Notes: generated from the letters alone by a model not told the origin. Positions 52,843 to 61,979 are shown, counted from the first letter of the stretch. The stretch: 64,000 nt of DNA from UBA6623 sp965226435 (GCA_965226435.1 CBDDCY010000008.1:248001-312000); one strand, 5' to 3'. Made by a program: numbers and translations.

Positions 52843-55218
52843 CTAGTGAGCGGCCGTATGCTGATACGTCAGCGAAACCGTCACGTCGGCGACACCGCTG
52901 CCCACCGTGCTGAAACTGACCCGAAACTGGTCGCCCGCGGCGGCCGTGGTCGATGTAGGCGCCCCGCCTGTCGCGCTGCGGCGCCCGGTCGAAATCGACG
53001 GATCAGTGGAGTAGATGTCGCTGAAGTTCGCCGAACCCAAGTGGCAGTTCGAGATGCAGCGCTCGATGTTGTAGTCGGTAGCGCCGCCCGTCGAATTAAT
53101 CAAGATTCGCGAGTCCACCAGCGACGCGTTCGCCACGCCTTCAGGAATTGACAACACGATCGATTGGATGCCGGTCGAAGGTGTTCCCGCGAAATGCCAC
53201 TGCAACGAATCGTTGACCGTGGCGCATTCCTTGGGGACCCATTGGCCGGCCCCGTTGTCCCAAACGAGGCACTGCCCGTCGACTGGTGCGTTGGTGGAAA
53301 CGACGCGTCCGCGAATTCCCGAAACCACGGGATTGGGGAAATTCCCTGTCAGATCGCCGCCCGCCGTTGAACCATCCGTGCGATACCAAGACAGCAGATT
53401 GTCGCCGCTTTGCGGTATGGCGCCCCCCAAGAAGGTGATCGTCGCGGAACTCAACGTGTAATCCGAACCGGATTCCTGAACGATACCGTTCTTGGTCAAC
53501 ACCAAGCTTGAAGCCGGGGACGGCGCGGTGGCCAGAGTGAACGTATCATTCGATCCGTTGATTGTCCCGGACGGCGTTTCGGCGTCCTGGAAAGCAGCGA
53601 AAGACCCGCCGGCAGTCGGTGTTTCGAGTGAGACGACAGTGCCGTTGTCTTTCTTGGCCGAGACTTCGCCGGTTGAAGAGTCGACGAAAATGCGCACTTC
53701 ACCCGTGGAGCCCGGCGCCGGCGCGGTGACCTCGGCGAACTCGACGTAGCGAGTTTTCATTTCGAGGTTGCCGTTCTGATCGACGCTGCTGAGGACGGTG
53801 CCGCTATTGTCTTCCCACTCTTGCAGCGGCGTGGTGCCTTGTCCCTGGCCGGCTTTGACCGTGAGAGTCGTGACGCCGGTTGTCGGGGTAGTGTCGCTGA
53901 CCTGCAAGGTCGTGTTCAAGAATGTTCCGCCGTTGCGCAGAATCTGAAATGCCGTGTCGCGGAAATTCCCCGAGTCGTCGTATCGACTGATGTTCAGTGC
54001 CGTCGCGAATCCCGAAAAGGCGAACCGATTCAGATTGTCGACTTGAAAGAACTGGCTTACAACGGTTCCACCGAGTTTCGTGGCCAAGCCCATTTCACGG
54101 AAGAAGGCGCTGCCGCTGGGGGTCACGTGGGCCAACAAGTCACCATTCCCATCGCGCCATTCTTGGATCGCGGCCGCTTGGCCGCTGATACCTCGGACGA
54201 TCAAGACCGGAGTGCCGGCTTGGGTGCTGAGAATCTGGTCGTTCGTATCCAACAGCGCCCCGATGCTCGCCGGCGTCACCGGATCCGACCCGCCGCTTGC
54301 ATGGGTCGAAGCATGGGCCAAGGGAGTGCGCGCATCGGAAAGCCGCGCGTCGTTTCCTTCGGTGATCGTCCCGGCGGTCGACCCGTACACGGGCTCAACC
54401 TCGGTGCGGGTTTGGCTGGGATTGTCGAACACGGTCAGACCGTTGGTGAAATTCGCCGTATTGCGCTGCGTCACCGAAGTTCCCGAATCCTGAAAGATCT
54501 CGTACATCGAGGCTGCCCCGGCGCCTTGCCCGGCGGCCGACCAAAACAGATTACCCCCGCCGTCGGTTGTCAACTGTTGTCCCGATACGCCGTCGGCAAC
54601 GGGTAACGTGTAGCTGGAACTCGACGTCAGCGTCGGAATATCGAAGCTGATCGCAAAGGTCCCGGTTTCGTCTTCGAAGCTCAGCAGCGGATTGGTCGAC
54701 CCGGCACTGCTTCTTTGCAGGATCTGCTCAGCCGTAAAGATATTCACCTGGTCGATGTCGGCCTTCGTATCCAAAGCCGAATTGAGTCCCGAAATCTGCG
54801 AGATCGAGATCACCGTACCCGCCGGAGGAGGTTGACCGATGCGGACGTCGCTAACGGTCACCGATGTGGCGCTTTCCGGCACGACCCAATGCTCCACGAA
54901 GCGAGTTCCGTTGTTGAGCAAATAGGTCGCTTTGTAGGCCGTGCCGGGGGGTACGGCATTTTCGTTCGGCACGAGGTCGACGACCAGCAACCCCTGCACG
55001 ATTTTGATTTTCACGGAATTGGTCGCCAGTGTCGTGCCGTCCGATGCCGTGAAGCCGGTCCAACTGAGCGTCACCGAGCCGTGGACCTTGCTTCCATCGG
55101 CGTTAAACAGTGTGTCTTGAATTGTAGTTTTGGGGATGGCCGTCAAATTGAGCGCCGACAGCGCCAACAGCATTCCGGAAATGAACAGACGACTTCCCCT
55201 ACGATTGATTCTTCGCAT
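52843..55218 (-). CDS. Secreted tail-fibre-like repetitive protein
   Basis: 791 residues. Signal peptide (LFISGMLLALSALNLTA), then a beta-sandwich start (IQDTLFNADGSKVHGSVTLSW), and a middle part like phage tail fibre or collar proteins (TITEGNDARLSDARTP, HASTHASGGSDPV). Low-complexity Thr/Ser/Gly repeats follow, with a C-terminal beta-rich domain. No catalytic motif. Likely a surface fibre or adhesin. Ribosome binding site AAGGGA before the ATG at 55218. Confidence 0.7.
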   Translation of the reverse strand: MRRINRRGSRLFISGMLLALSALNLTAIPKTTIQDTLFNADGSKVHGSVTLSWTGFTASDGTTLATNSVKIKIVQGLLVVDLVPNENAVPPGTAYKATYLLNNGTRFVEHWVVPESATSVTVSDVRIGQPPPAGTVISISQISGLNSALDTKADIDQVNIFTAEQILQRSSAGSTNPLLSFEDETGTFAISFDIPTLTSSSSYTLPVADGVSGQQLTTDGGGNLFWSAAGQGAGAASMYEIFQDSGTSVTQRNTANFTNGLTVFDNPSQTRTEVEPVYGSTAGTITEGNDARLSDARTPLAHASTHASGGSDPVTPASIGALLDTNDQILSTQAGTPVLIVRGISGQAAAIQEWRDGNGDLLAHVTPSGSAFFREMGLATKLGGTVVSQFFQVDNLNRFAFSGFATALNISRYDDSGNFRDTAFQILRNGGTFLNTTLQVSDTTPTTGVTTLTVKAGQGQGTTPLQEWEDNSGTVLSSVDQNGNLEMKTRYVEFAEVTAPAPGSTGEVRIFVDSSTGEVSAKKDNGTVVSLETPTAGGSFAAFQDAETPSGTINGSNDTFTLATAPSPASSLVLTKNGIVQESGSDYTLSSATITFLGGAIPQSGDNLLSWYRTDGSTAGGDLTGNFPNPVVSGIRGRVVSTNAPVDGQCLVWDNGAGQWVPKECATVNDSLQWHFAGTPSTGIQSIVLSIPEGVANASLVDSRILINSTGGATDYNIERCISNCHLGSANFSDIYSTDPSISTGRRSATGGAPTSTTAAAGDQFRVSFSTVGSGVADVTVSLTYQHTAAH

Positions 55219-55607
55219 TCCAAACGTCCCTTTCTATCTAAAGGAGGCGGCCGGAAGAGATTTTCCTTCGTGAAAAGACCGGCCCGTCAGTGAGGTAGTA
55301 TTCGTGTCCAGAATAACCTTGCCGTCGCCGATTTCCGGCCGTTGAAAACACTAAGTCATTGAAATAAAAGCCGCTAAATTTTTATTTTCTACGTGACAGA
55401 TTTCGGCCGCCGTCTCAAATCGGGGCGTACGGCTCGAAAAACGGCGAGGTCGTGGTCGCTCGTCAGCACGACGTTTGTTGTGTTGTCTGGGTACGGCTAC
55501 AGCTATAATTGAGATGCAACCGTCGGACTCGTACCCTCGCGATGAGGGGACGAACGCGGGAATTTGCTTCCGGCGGCCATTGCTGTTGCGCGACCACGAT
55601 CGAGGCT
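55219..55607. other. Divergent promoter region, AT-rich
   Basis: No gene supported. 55340-55400 is AT-rich (GAAATAAAAGCCGCTAAATT) and lies between the divergent fibre gene and the kinase; it probably carries promoters for both. Confidence 0.5.
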
Positions 55608-57419
55608 ATGAGCTTTCGAGTCGGAGATACGATAGGGTCCTACGAGATCGTTTCGCTGCTCGGTACGGGCGGTGTGGGCCGGGTTTTCAAGGTCAAACAC
55701 CGTGTGACGGGCCGAGTGGAGGCTATGAAGGTGCTGTTGCAAGACAGCGCCCTGTCGGATCAAACGAAGCGATTCGAGCGGGAGATCAAGCTACAAGCCG
55801 GCCTCCAACACCACAACATTGCTTCGGTCCACAACGCTTTTTGGGAACAGAGCACGCTGGTGCTCGTCATGGAACTTGTCCCCGGCGATTCACTGGGGAA
55901 CCTGCAAGCTCAAGGGTTGGTTCCGCTTCGCGCGGGACTCGATTACATTTGTCAGGCGCTCGATGCTCTCGAGTACGCTCATGAACACGGCGTTACGCAC
56001 CGCGACATCAGCCCGTCGAACCTCCTTGTCACTCCCGACGGCGTCGTCAAGGTCACTGATTTCGGGCTGGCGCTCGATGAAACCGATGCCCGGTTGACGG
56101 ACCAGGGCGTCGCCATGGGATCCGCCTATTACATGTCGCCGGAACAAGTCGAAGCGAAGAAATCGCTTGACCACCGTACCGATATCTACTCGTTGGGGGC
56201 CGTGCTGTATGAACTGGTCGGCGACCGCAAGCTTTTCGAGGGGAGCAGCCGCTTCGATTTGATGGAAGCCCACGTGAAGAAAGCTCCGACTCCGCTGTTG
56301 GAGTTGGACCCTTCGCTCCCGGAAACGCTCGCCGACGCCATTGTGCGGGCCTTGTCGAAGAAGCCCGATGACCGCTTCGCCACGGCGCGCGAGTTTCGAG
56401 AGGAACTGGAGCTGATTCGCAAAGAGCTTGACATTGCTCCTCCCATCGCCGAGAGCGATCCGTTTGCGGAGACCGCCGATTTAACGATGGCCTCACGCCG
56501 TCGTCAAAAAGACGACCCACTGCTGGGTTGGATTGATCGCGCGCTGCGATCGACCGCGGTGCAGCTAGCGGCGGGAGTGGTAGGGCTCTTCCTGATCGTG
56601 TATATGGCGGCGTTGGCCTTCCGGCCCCTGGCCCCTCGCGAGGAGATTGCTTACGAGGAGTCAACTCGTCCCGAAATCGTCGCCGAACCCGAGACCGGCT
56701 TAGGAGAGCCGACCGACGCCGCTGAAGGCGATCTCGCGTTCATCGGCCCGCGACAACCCGCGGTCGCCGAAGCGCAGCCAAAACGCTACCGTCCACAACG
56801 CCGACCCATTGTGAGGACTCGGCGTCCGCCGGCCCAAGATGCTCAAGAAGCCGCCGAGCACCGAACGGCCCTGCCCCTTTCAGGAGTGCGGATCGACACT
56901 GGGCGTCGACCGGAACCCGAGTCCGCGGTGGGTGTGAGAGCCACCGCCCCAACCGCACCTCCATCGAACCAAGAAGGCCGCTCGTCTCGCCGCTTGACGG
57001 TACAAACCGCGAGCGCGCCCCCGAGCGTGGATCCCTACCGAGCGAATGGACTCCATACGCCCGCCCATAGGCTTTCCGCCGGCGATGCCGTACAAGCATT
57101 GGCGCTGATCAGAGATGGGCGGCTTGCGGCGGTCGCCATGGCGGACAACTCCATTCAAATCTGGGAGGCTGGCGGTGGCAAAAAGCGGATGACCCTGAAA
57201 GGTCACGCTGACCGGATCACAAGTATTGCTTTCAGCCCGGATGGGAAACGCCTGGTTACCTCGAGTTGGGATGGTACGGCGAAAATTTGGAACCTCCGCA
57301 CGGGTCGCGAAGCCGCCACGTTCGGCCATCGCAACTACGTCACCGCCGCGACATTCAGTCCCGACGGAGAATGGCTTGCGACCGGGTCGTCGGACCGCTC
57401 CGTCAAAGTTTGGAGCCTC

Positions 57420-57427
57420 AATACGAA
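57420..57427 (+). other. Left 8-bp target duplication AATACGAA
   Basis: Perfect direct copy of 59916-59923, bordering the inserted element. Confidence 0.9.
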
Positions 57428-57450
57428 GGGGATTATATCGAATAGTGACG
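57428..57450 (+). repeat. Left terminal inverted repeat of the IS1595 element
   Basis: GGGGATTATATCGA then ATAGTGACG. Contains the stop codon of the small passenger gene (57433-57435). Confidence 0.88.
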
Positions 57451-57663
57451 CACTCTGAAGCAGCGTCGTTTCCGTGGCCGGTCGATCCTGCGCAACTTGA
57501 CCGGCTGTAACAGTTCCCTTGCCAGAGTCTTCATGCGTTCGTTCACGGTCTTGCCCGGTACGTCGAGAGGCTCTAATTCCTCTTCCAACTCGGATTTGGT
57601 CGGCTGGTAGTCGGATCGAACGATCTCTACTGTTTTGGGTTTTTTGGTCTTTCCATTAATCAT
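57433..57663 (-). CDS. Small passenger protein, 76 residues
   Basis: Overlaps the MTase-HNH stop by four bases. Sequence has EIVRSDYQPTKSELEEEL and a basic end (RIDRPRKRRCFRVRHYSI). I do not recognise a domain. The end of the frame and its stop are within the terminal repeat, so it has moved with the element. Could be a modulator or antidote for the nuclease, but that is a guess. Confidence 0.65.
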   Translation of the reverse strand: MINGKTKKPKTVEIVRSDYQPTKSELEEELEPLDVPGKTVNERMKTLARELLQPVKLRRIDRPRKRRCFRVRHYSI

Positions 57664-58877
57664 CGAAACTTCCTCTCAAGCTGTTCCAGCACGCGAAACT
57701 GATCCTCGCGCTTGGCACTACGAACCGTAGCCATGACTCGCGTATATGTCGGCGGTTGCGCGGTGAAGTCCTTTGCACCAGCGTTGCACTCGTGGCAGAG
57801 GACGCGCAGGTTGGAGTCGGCGGTTGCTCCGCCATGCGTACGGGCTTCGTGATGGTCGATGACAAGCCGAACGGTGCGACCGTCCGACATCTTGTCTTTG
57901 ACGCCCGCGCCGCACGCTTGGCACGTATAACCGTTGCGCTGAAGGATGCGGGCACGTTGCGCCTGCGATATGTCATGGAACACGTATGTACCGGGTGCTG
58001 GTGGATCGCCAGTCAAACGGTATTGCCCAGGTTTCAGGTCGGCGTCATCGTTATTCGTCTCAATCGGCCAACCCTCATCGCGCCGCAATTCACGAACACG
58101 GCGTGCCCACTCCGTTCGGTCATTACCGATCACCGCCTGCAACTGCGCGGATGTGAGAACCAGCCCCTTATTCGCAAGGAAAAAAGCCTTGAGTATCGAC
58201 TTTATGCTTTCGCGTTTTGGCACGTTTTCGATCTCCCGTTTGAGTTGATCTCCGATCCAGTGCGTGTAGACAGGCGGAATCGCCTCATTGATCTCCTTTT
58301 TCGTCATCCATGGAATGCCCATCGCGTCTCGTGCGGAAGCGACAGAGCAGTTTCCACCGCCGTTGACACTGACATAATCCTTCCATTCGTCTGTCCTGCC
58401 GTAGTGCGCCTTGCGCTTGTCCAACGTATGACAGATCGGATGCGGACGGTGCGGCGGCGTGATGATGCGAAAGTTTGACTCGAACAGACGATGCCGAAGC
58501 ACGCGCAGTTCATGGAACATCGTTCCGCAGAGAACAACGTAGTCCCGTAACGGTGCCCCATCAACGTTTTCGATTACATAGGGCTTGCCGGTTGCCTTCA
58601 GAATGTCCCGTACCGGCTCAATCAGTTGCGGCCATTCATCGGCGTTGCCGTTGCGGGCCGCGAGATCGGAATAGGCTTGGCATGGCGGTGATGCATGAAC
58701 CGCATCAAACTGATCGAATGCCAGAGACGGCAGTGCTAGCGCATCCGCAACCATCATCGGATATGGATAGTTCGGCTGTTCGACCACATCGACGCCGAAC
58801 ACGTCAAACCCGGCCTCGACGTAACCTGCGGCCGCGCCTCCCGCACAACAGAACAGATCGAGCAGTAGCGGTTTCAC
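57660..58877 (-). CDS. Fused C5-cytosine DNA methyltransferase/HNH endonuclease
   Basis: 405 residues. Residues ~1-215 are a phage-like C5 methyltransferase: motif I LDLFCCAGGAAAGY, motif IV ASPPCQAYS with catalytic Cys, motif VI YVIENVDGAPL, motif VIII RHRLFESNF, and GIPWMT/HWIGDQL of motifs IX-X. Residues ~220-290 form a winged-helix-like linker (LVLTSAQLQAVIGNDRTEW, ELRRDEGWPIET). Residues ~310-380 are HNH: ILQRNGYTCQACGAG, VIDHHEARTHGGA, NLRVLCHECNAGAKD (two CxxC, HH and N). Start ATG overlaps the transposase stop by four bases (ATGA). Confidence 0.85.
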   Translation of the reverse strand: MKPLLLDLFCCAGGAAAGYVEAGFDVFGVDVVEQPNYPYPMMVADALALPSLAFDQFDAVHASPPCQAYSDLAARNGNADEWPQLIEPVRDILKATGKPYVIENVDGAPLRDYVVLCGTMFHELRVLRHRLFESNFRIITPPHRPHPICHTLDKRKAHYGRTDEWKDYVSVNGGGNCSVASARDAMGIPWMTKKEINEAIPPVYTHWIGDQLKREIENVPKRESIKSILKAFFLANKGLVLTSAQLQAVIGNDRTEWARRVRELRRDEGWPIETNNDDADLKPGQYRLTGDPPAPGTYVFHDISQAQRARILQRNGYTCQACGAGVKDKMSDGRTVRLVIDHHEARTHGGATADSNLRVLCHECNAGAKDFTAQPPTYTRVMATVRSAKREDQFRVLEQLERKFR

Positions 58878-59830
58878 CTCACCAAGTCCTTGTAACGAAG
58901 TTGAGCACCGTCCATGCTCAAAACAACGAAACGCATTTGATCGAGAGTGCCCATGCTGCGGATGTTGTGGCGTCCCGCAAACTCACTCACGTAGCGGTGA
59001 AGGTGTTTGGCTGACAGCTTGTGGAACGTTCCCTTGTGAGCGCGTTTCAGCATGGACCAGAAGGATTCAATGCCGTTCGTGTGGGCCTGCCCGCGAACGT
59101 ATTCACCAACCGAGTGCTTGACCGATTTGTGTGACTTGGCAACGCCAGTGTAGGCACTTGCTTCATCCGTGTAGACAGTGGCTTCAGGGTCGGTATTGGC
59201 GCGAACGAAACCTTGAAGGGTTTCTGCATTTGTACGCTCGACCACTGTAGCCCGGACCTCGTTCGTGTCCCGATCCTTGACACCTACAACAGCGGCTTTC
59301 CCAACCGATCCACGACTGGCCTTCAACTTCTTGGACTCGTGCTTGTTCTTTTCCAGTCCGCCGATGTAGACCTCATCCGCCTCAACAGGACCATTGAACA
59401 ACTTATGGTCAGAAATGGTCCACACCTTTCGGATTCTGTGAACAAGATGCCATGCCGATTTCTGGGTGATTCCCAACTCCCGGTGCATTTTCATGGATGC
59501 CACGCTCTTCAGGTTGGTAACGACAAGGTACATGGCATAGAGCCAATCCTGATAGCCGAGGTTCGATGCTTCCATGAACGTCCCGGTCTTGACGCTGAAC
59601 GGTTTCCCGCAGGTTCCGCGCTTCTTGCTCTTGCGGCAACGGAACGGCATGGTCTTGTGAGCCGTTCCAGTCTGTACGTTGTCCGATCCACAACGCGGAC
59701 AGGTAATGCCGTCAAACCAACGGTACTCAATGAACCACTGTTCGGCGGATGCATCGTCGGGAAACATGCGGTAGAAATCCTTGGTCGAAAGTCCCTGTCG
59801 GAAGTGCTTGCCCGGTGCCTTGTTAGCCAT
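58874..59830 (-). CDS. IS1595-family transposase (ISXO2-like)
   Basis: 318 residues with AGGAG eight bases before the ATG at 59830. N-terminal zinc ribbon (CPRCGSDNVQ and FRCRKSKKRGTCG), then ISXO2-type DDE catalytic blocks: VEADEVYIGG, TVYTDEASAYTGV, HTNGIESFWSMLKR. HTH-like region ITQKSAWHLVHRIRKVW. Consistent with the 8-bp duplication found. Confidence 0.92.
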   Translation of the reverse strand: MANKAPGKHFRQGLSTKDFYRMFPDDASAEQWFIEYRWFDGITCPRCGSDNVQTGTAHKTMPFRCRKSKKRGTCGKPFSVKTGTFMEASNLGYQDWLYAMYLVVTNLKSVASMKMHRELGITQKSAWHLVHRIRKVWTISDHKLFNGPVEADEVYIGGLEKNKHESKKLKASRGSVGKAAVVGVKDRDTNEVRATVVERTNAETLQGFVRANTDPEATVYTDEASAYTGVAKSHKSVKHSVGEYVRGQAHTNGIESFWSMLKRAHKGTFHKLSAKHLHRYVSEFAGRHNIRSMGTLDQMRFVVLSMDGAQLRYKDLVR

Positions 59831-59854
59831 TGCGTATCTCCTACTTACAAGACA

Positions 59855-59884
59855 AATTTACAGGATAGTGACGTAGTTCGTCAA
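59855..59884 (-). promoter_or_regulatory. Predicted promoter of the transposon operon
   Basis: Minus strand TTGACG (59879-59884), 18-bp spacer, TAAATT (59855-59860), 25 bp upstream of ATG 59830. An inverted ATAGTGACG pair (59865-59873 and 59893-59901) overlaps the spacer and the terminal repeat and may be an operator for transposase. Confidence 0.45.
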
Positions 59885-59892
59885 GTGTTTTT

Positions 59893-59915
59893 CGTCACTA
59901 TCGTATATAATCCCC
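59893..59915 (-). repeat. Right terminal inverted repeat of the IS1595 element
   Basis: Read inward it starts GGGGATTATATACG then ATAGTGACG. It differs from the left end at three central bases. Confidence 0.88.
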
Positions 59916-59923
59916 AATACGAA
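59916..59923 (+). other. Right 8-bp target duplication AATACGAA
   Basis: Same as 57420-57427. Confidence 0.9.
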
Positions 59924-60431
59924 CGGGAAATCACATCGCTACCGATCTCATCTGCGGACGCCGCAAGCGATGGCTTTCAGTCCGACCAGTTCGCTGTTGG
60001 CCTCGGTTTCGACCTCTGGCGACGTGCGTCTGTGGGGTGTGGACGATGAAAGCGCCCAAGGGGCGCTAAGCGGTCCCGAACTTGGCTCAAACGCTGTAGC
60101 CTTTAGTCCCGACGGCAAGACCCTGGCTATCGCCGGCAACAACGAACTGAAGCTGTTCGACTATCCCTCGCGTCGCCCACGAAACGTCATTGAGATTCCA
60201 GGATGGTTGCACACCATGACGTTTACCGATGACGGCCGCTTCCTGGTCTTGAGCGCACTCAGCCAGCCCGCCGAGATCGCGAAGTTGTGGGACGTAAACA
60301 CACAGGAGACTCTCAGTACTCTCCACCACCGCGATACGGTTCGCTCCATCGCGCTTAGCGCCGACGCGCGGCGTATCGCCACGGCCGCCGACGGCGGTCA
60401 GGTTTCGATCTGGGATGCCGGAGGGCGCTGA
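59924..60431 (+). pseudogene. WD40 Ser/Thr kinase, 3' part
   Basis: Continuation of the interrupted kinase propeller: GKSHRYRSHLRTPQ, then AMAFSPTSSLLASVSTSGD, AVAFSPDGKTLAIAGNNE, IAKLWDVNTQETLSTL and VSIWDAGGR. Translation can restart at ATG 59970 (153 residues), but such a fragment lacks the kinase and TM. In frame with codons up to 57426 if the 2496-bp insertion (element plus one target copy) is removed. Confidence 0.85.
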
Positions 60432-60496
60432 CCTCTGGTCGGCACCGGCGTTTCGATCTCGTTGGCGCCGAAATCAAGGGGTGAAATAGCAAAAAA

Positions 60497-61903
60497 ATGC
60501 CCCTGTGCTCCCGAAATTCTCCCTGGGTTTGGCTTGTACTGGTGGTCCTGTCGGCCGTTGTGCCTTCGTTCGGCGGGGAGTTGACGGTCAAGGCCGACCG
60601 CACGGCGTTACGGGCCGCATGTGGCGAAGCGGGCGAGCCGATCGCGGTCCTTCCGGCGGGTGAGAAGGTGCGTCTTCGCTTTGTGATTTCGTCGTCCGCC
60701 GGTCCGTGCTATGCGGTGACCGCCGACGTGGACGGGAGCCGCCTCAAAGGGTTCGTTTCGCGGGAAGCGGTCGACGGGATCGAGCCGTTTGAACGCTCGA
60801 GGCGGCAGGCCTCCGGCGATTCACCAAGCATGGGCGCCGTATCCGCCGAGGAGATTTCGGGCTTCTCGCCTTCCCAGATGGCCGGCACACCGGCTTCTTC
60901 CGGCGCGCCCCCCCAGGTCCGGGAAGCTGTGCGCGAGGCGCGGGAGATGCTCGGGCGGCGACAGTTCAACGAAGCGGAAAAATTGCTTGCCGCGCTGGGC
61001 CCGGAGCCGGGGGATCCGTCGGTGGCCGTCTATCGTGCCGAAGCTTTGCTCAGGCTCGCTCGAGTCGATAGTGCGTACCGTGTGATCCAGGCCGCGTTGA
61101 GGACCTACCCAGAGCATCCCGGCGTCTTGGCCGCCGCCGGTTTGGCGTTGTACTTTCGTCACGATATGCCCAATGCACGCTCTCACTTGGAGCGCTCGAT
61201 GGCTCTCAGTCCCAATGCGGGCGTCGCGGCACTAGTTCGTAGGATTGATAGAGAACTGGCCGGCGACAAGAGCGGCCGGGTGACCTACGGCACTCGCTTT
61301 GTACTGCGCTATGAGGACGAGTTACTGTCTCCGGCCGGCGCCCGACGCGTGCGTGACGCTTTCGAATCCGAGGTCAGCCGCATTTCCTTTCAATTGGGCT
61401 GCGAATCCGGCGACCGTGTGGCCGTCATTCTGCAGAGTGGTGAAAGCTTCCGTAAAGCGACCGGCTCGGCAAAATGGAGCGGAGGAAGTTACGACGGCAA
61501 GATCCGCATCGTGCTGGGCGAAGGCGGCGTTGTGGACGACCAAGTGCGCCGTTCGTTATCGCATGAGTTCGTCCACGCCTGCTTGACGCGTCGAGGATAT
61601 TGGCCGGGCTGGTTTCACGAAGGCATCGCCCAACATCTATCGGGAGTTCGGTTGACGCGGCGGAAACGGGAGTTGTTGAGACAAGCCCACGAAGCAAACA
61701 GTTTGCCGAAGCTTGAGGAGCTGGGAATCGGCTGGATGTCGATGCATGCTTCGCAAGCCGAGATTGCCTACCTGCTCGGCCTGGCGGCGGCCGAGATCCT
61801 TTATCGCGATCCTCTCCGGGTGCGCAACTTGCTTGCCAATCCGACCCGGCTGCCCGAACTGGCCGCCGTGCTCGACAAGCAGATCCTATCGGAACTGCGT
61901 TGA
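60497..61903 (+). CDS. Secreted SH3-like/TPR/peptidase-MA-like protein
   Basis: 468 residues, signal peptide (LVLVVLSAVVPSFGG), SH3-like region (LTVKADRTALRAACGEAGE), TPR-like helices (~160-250; EMLGRRQFNEAEKLLAAL), and a metallopeptidase region with SLSHEFVHACLTRRGYWPGWFHEGIAQHLSG holding HExxH and the distal Glu of gluzincin-like MA proteins. Substrate unknown. Confidence 0.8.
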   Translation: MPLCSRNSPWVWLVLVVLSAVVPSFGGELTVKADRTALRAACGEAGEPIAVLPAGEKVRLRFVISSSAGPCYAVTADVDGSRLKGFVSREAVDGIEPFERSRRQASGDSPSMGAVSAEEISGFSPSQMAGTPASSGAPPQVREAVREAREMLGRRQFNEAEKLLAALGPEPGDPSVAVYRAEALLRLARVDSAYRVIQAALRTYPEHPGVLAAAGLALYFRHDMPNARSHLERSMALSPNAGVAALVRRIDRELAGDKSGRVTYGTRFVLRYEDELLSPAGARRVRDAFESEVSRISFQLGCESGDRVAVILQSGESFRKATGSAKWSGGSYDGKIRIVLGEGGVVDDQVRRSLSHEFVHACLTRRGYWPGWFHEGIAQHLSGVRLTRRKRELLRQAHEANSLPKLEELGIGWMSMHASQAEIAYLLGLAAAEILYRDPLRVRNLLANPTRLPELAAVLDKQILSELR

Positions 61904-61979
61904 ACGGCGCGCTGTAGCGGTCGCGGGCCTACACTAAATTCCAGCCGTAGGTTGTTTTCGGCGCGCCTCGCATTCCGGC

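Larger units (their letters stand above)
55608..57458 (+). pseudogene. WD40 Ser/Thr kinase, 5' part (split by transposon)
   Basis: 616 codons to a premature stop inside the inserted element. Kinase (~1-270; VSLLGTGGVGRVFKVK, EAMKVLL, HRDISPSN, DFGLALDE, MGSAYYMSPEQ), a TM at ~320 (AAGVVGLFLIVYMAAL), Pro-rich linker, then three WD40 blades (GHADRITSIAFSPDGK; WDGTAKIWNL; SSDRSVKVWSL). The native frame ends at codon 57426; from 57428 it runs through transposon sequence (KGIISNSDAL). Reconstruction with 59924-60431 gives a 775-residue protein. ATG 55608 is preferred over 55509. Confidence 0.85.
57428..59915 (-). mobile_element. IS1595-type transposon carrying a methyltransferase-HNH passenger, 2488 bp
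   Basis: Terminal inverted repeats of 23 bp (57428-57450 and 59893-59915), each beginning GGGGATTATAT and ending ATAGTGACG, with three central mismatches. Flanked by AATACGAA on both sides. IS1595 elements typically make 8-bp duplications and have ends starting GG. Three overlapping minus-strand genes: transposase, MTase-HNH fusion, small protein. Precise removal restores the interrupted kinase frame. Confidence 0.92.
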
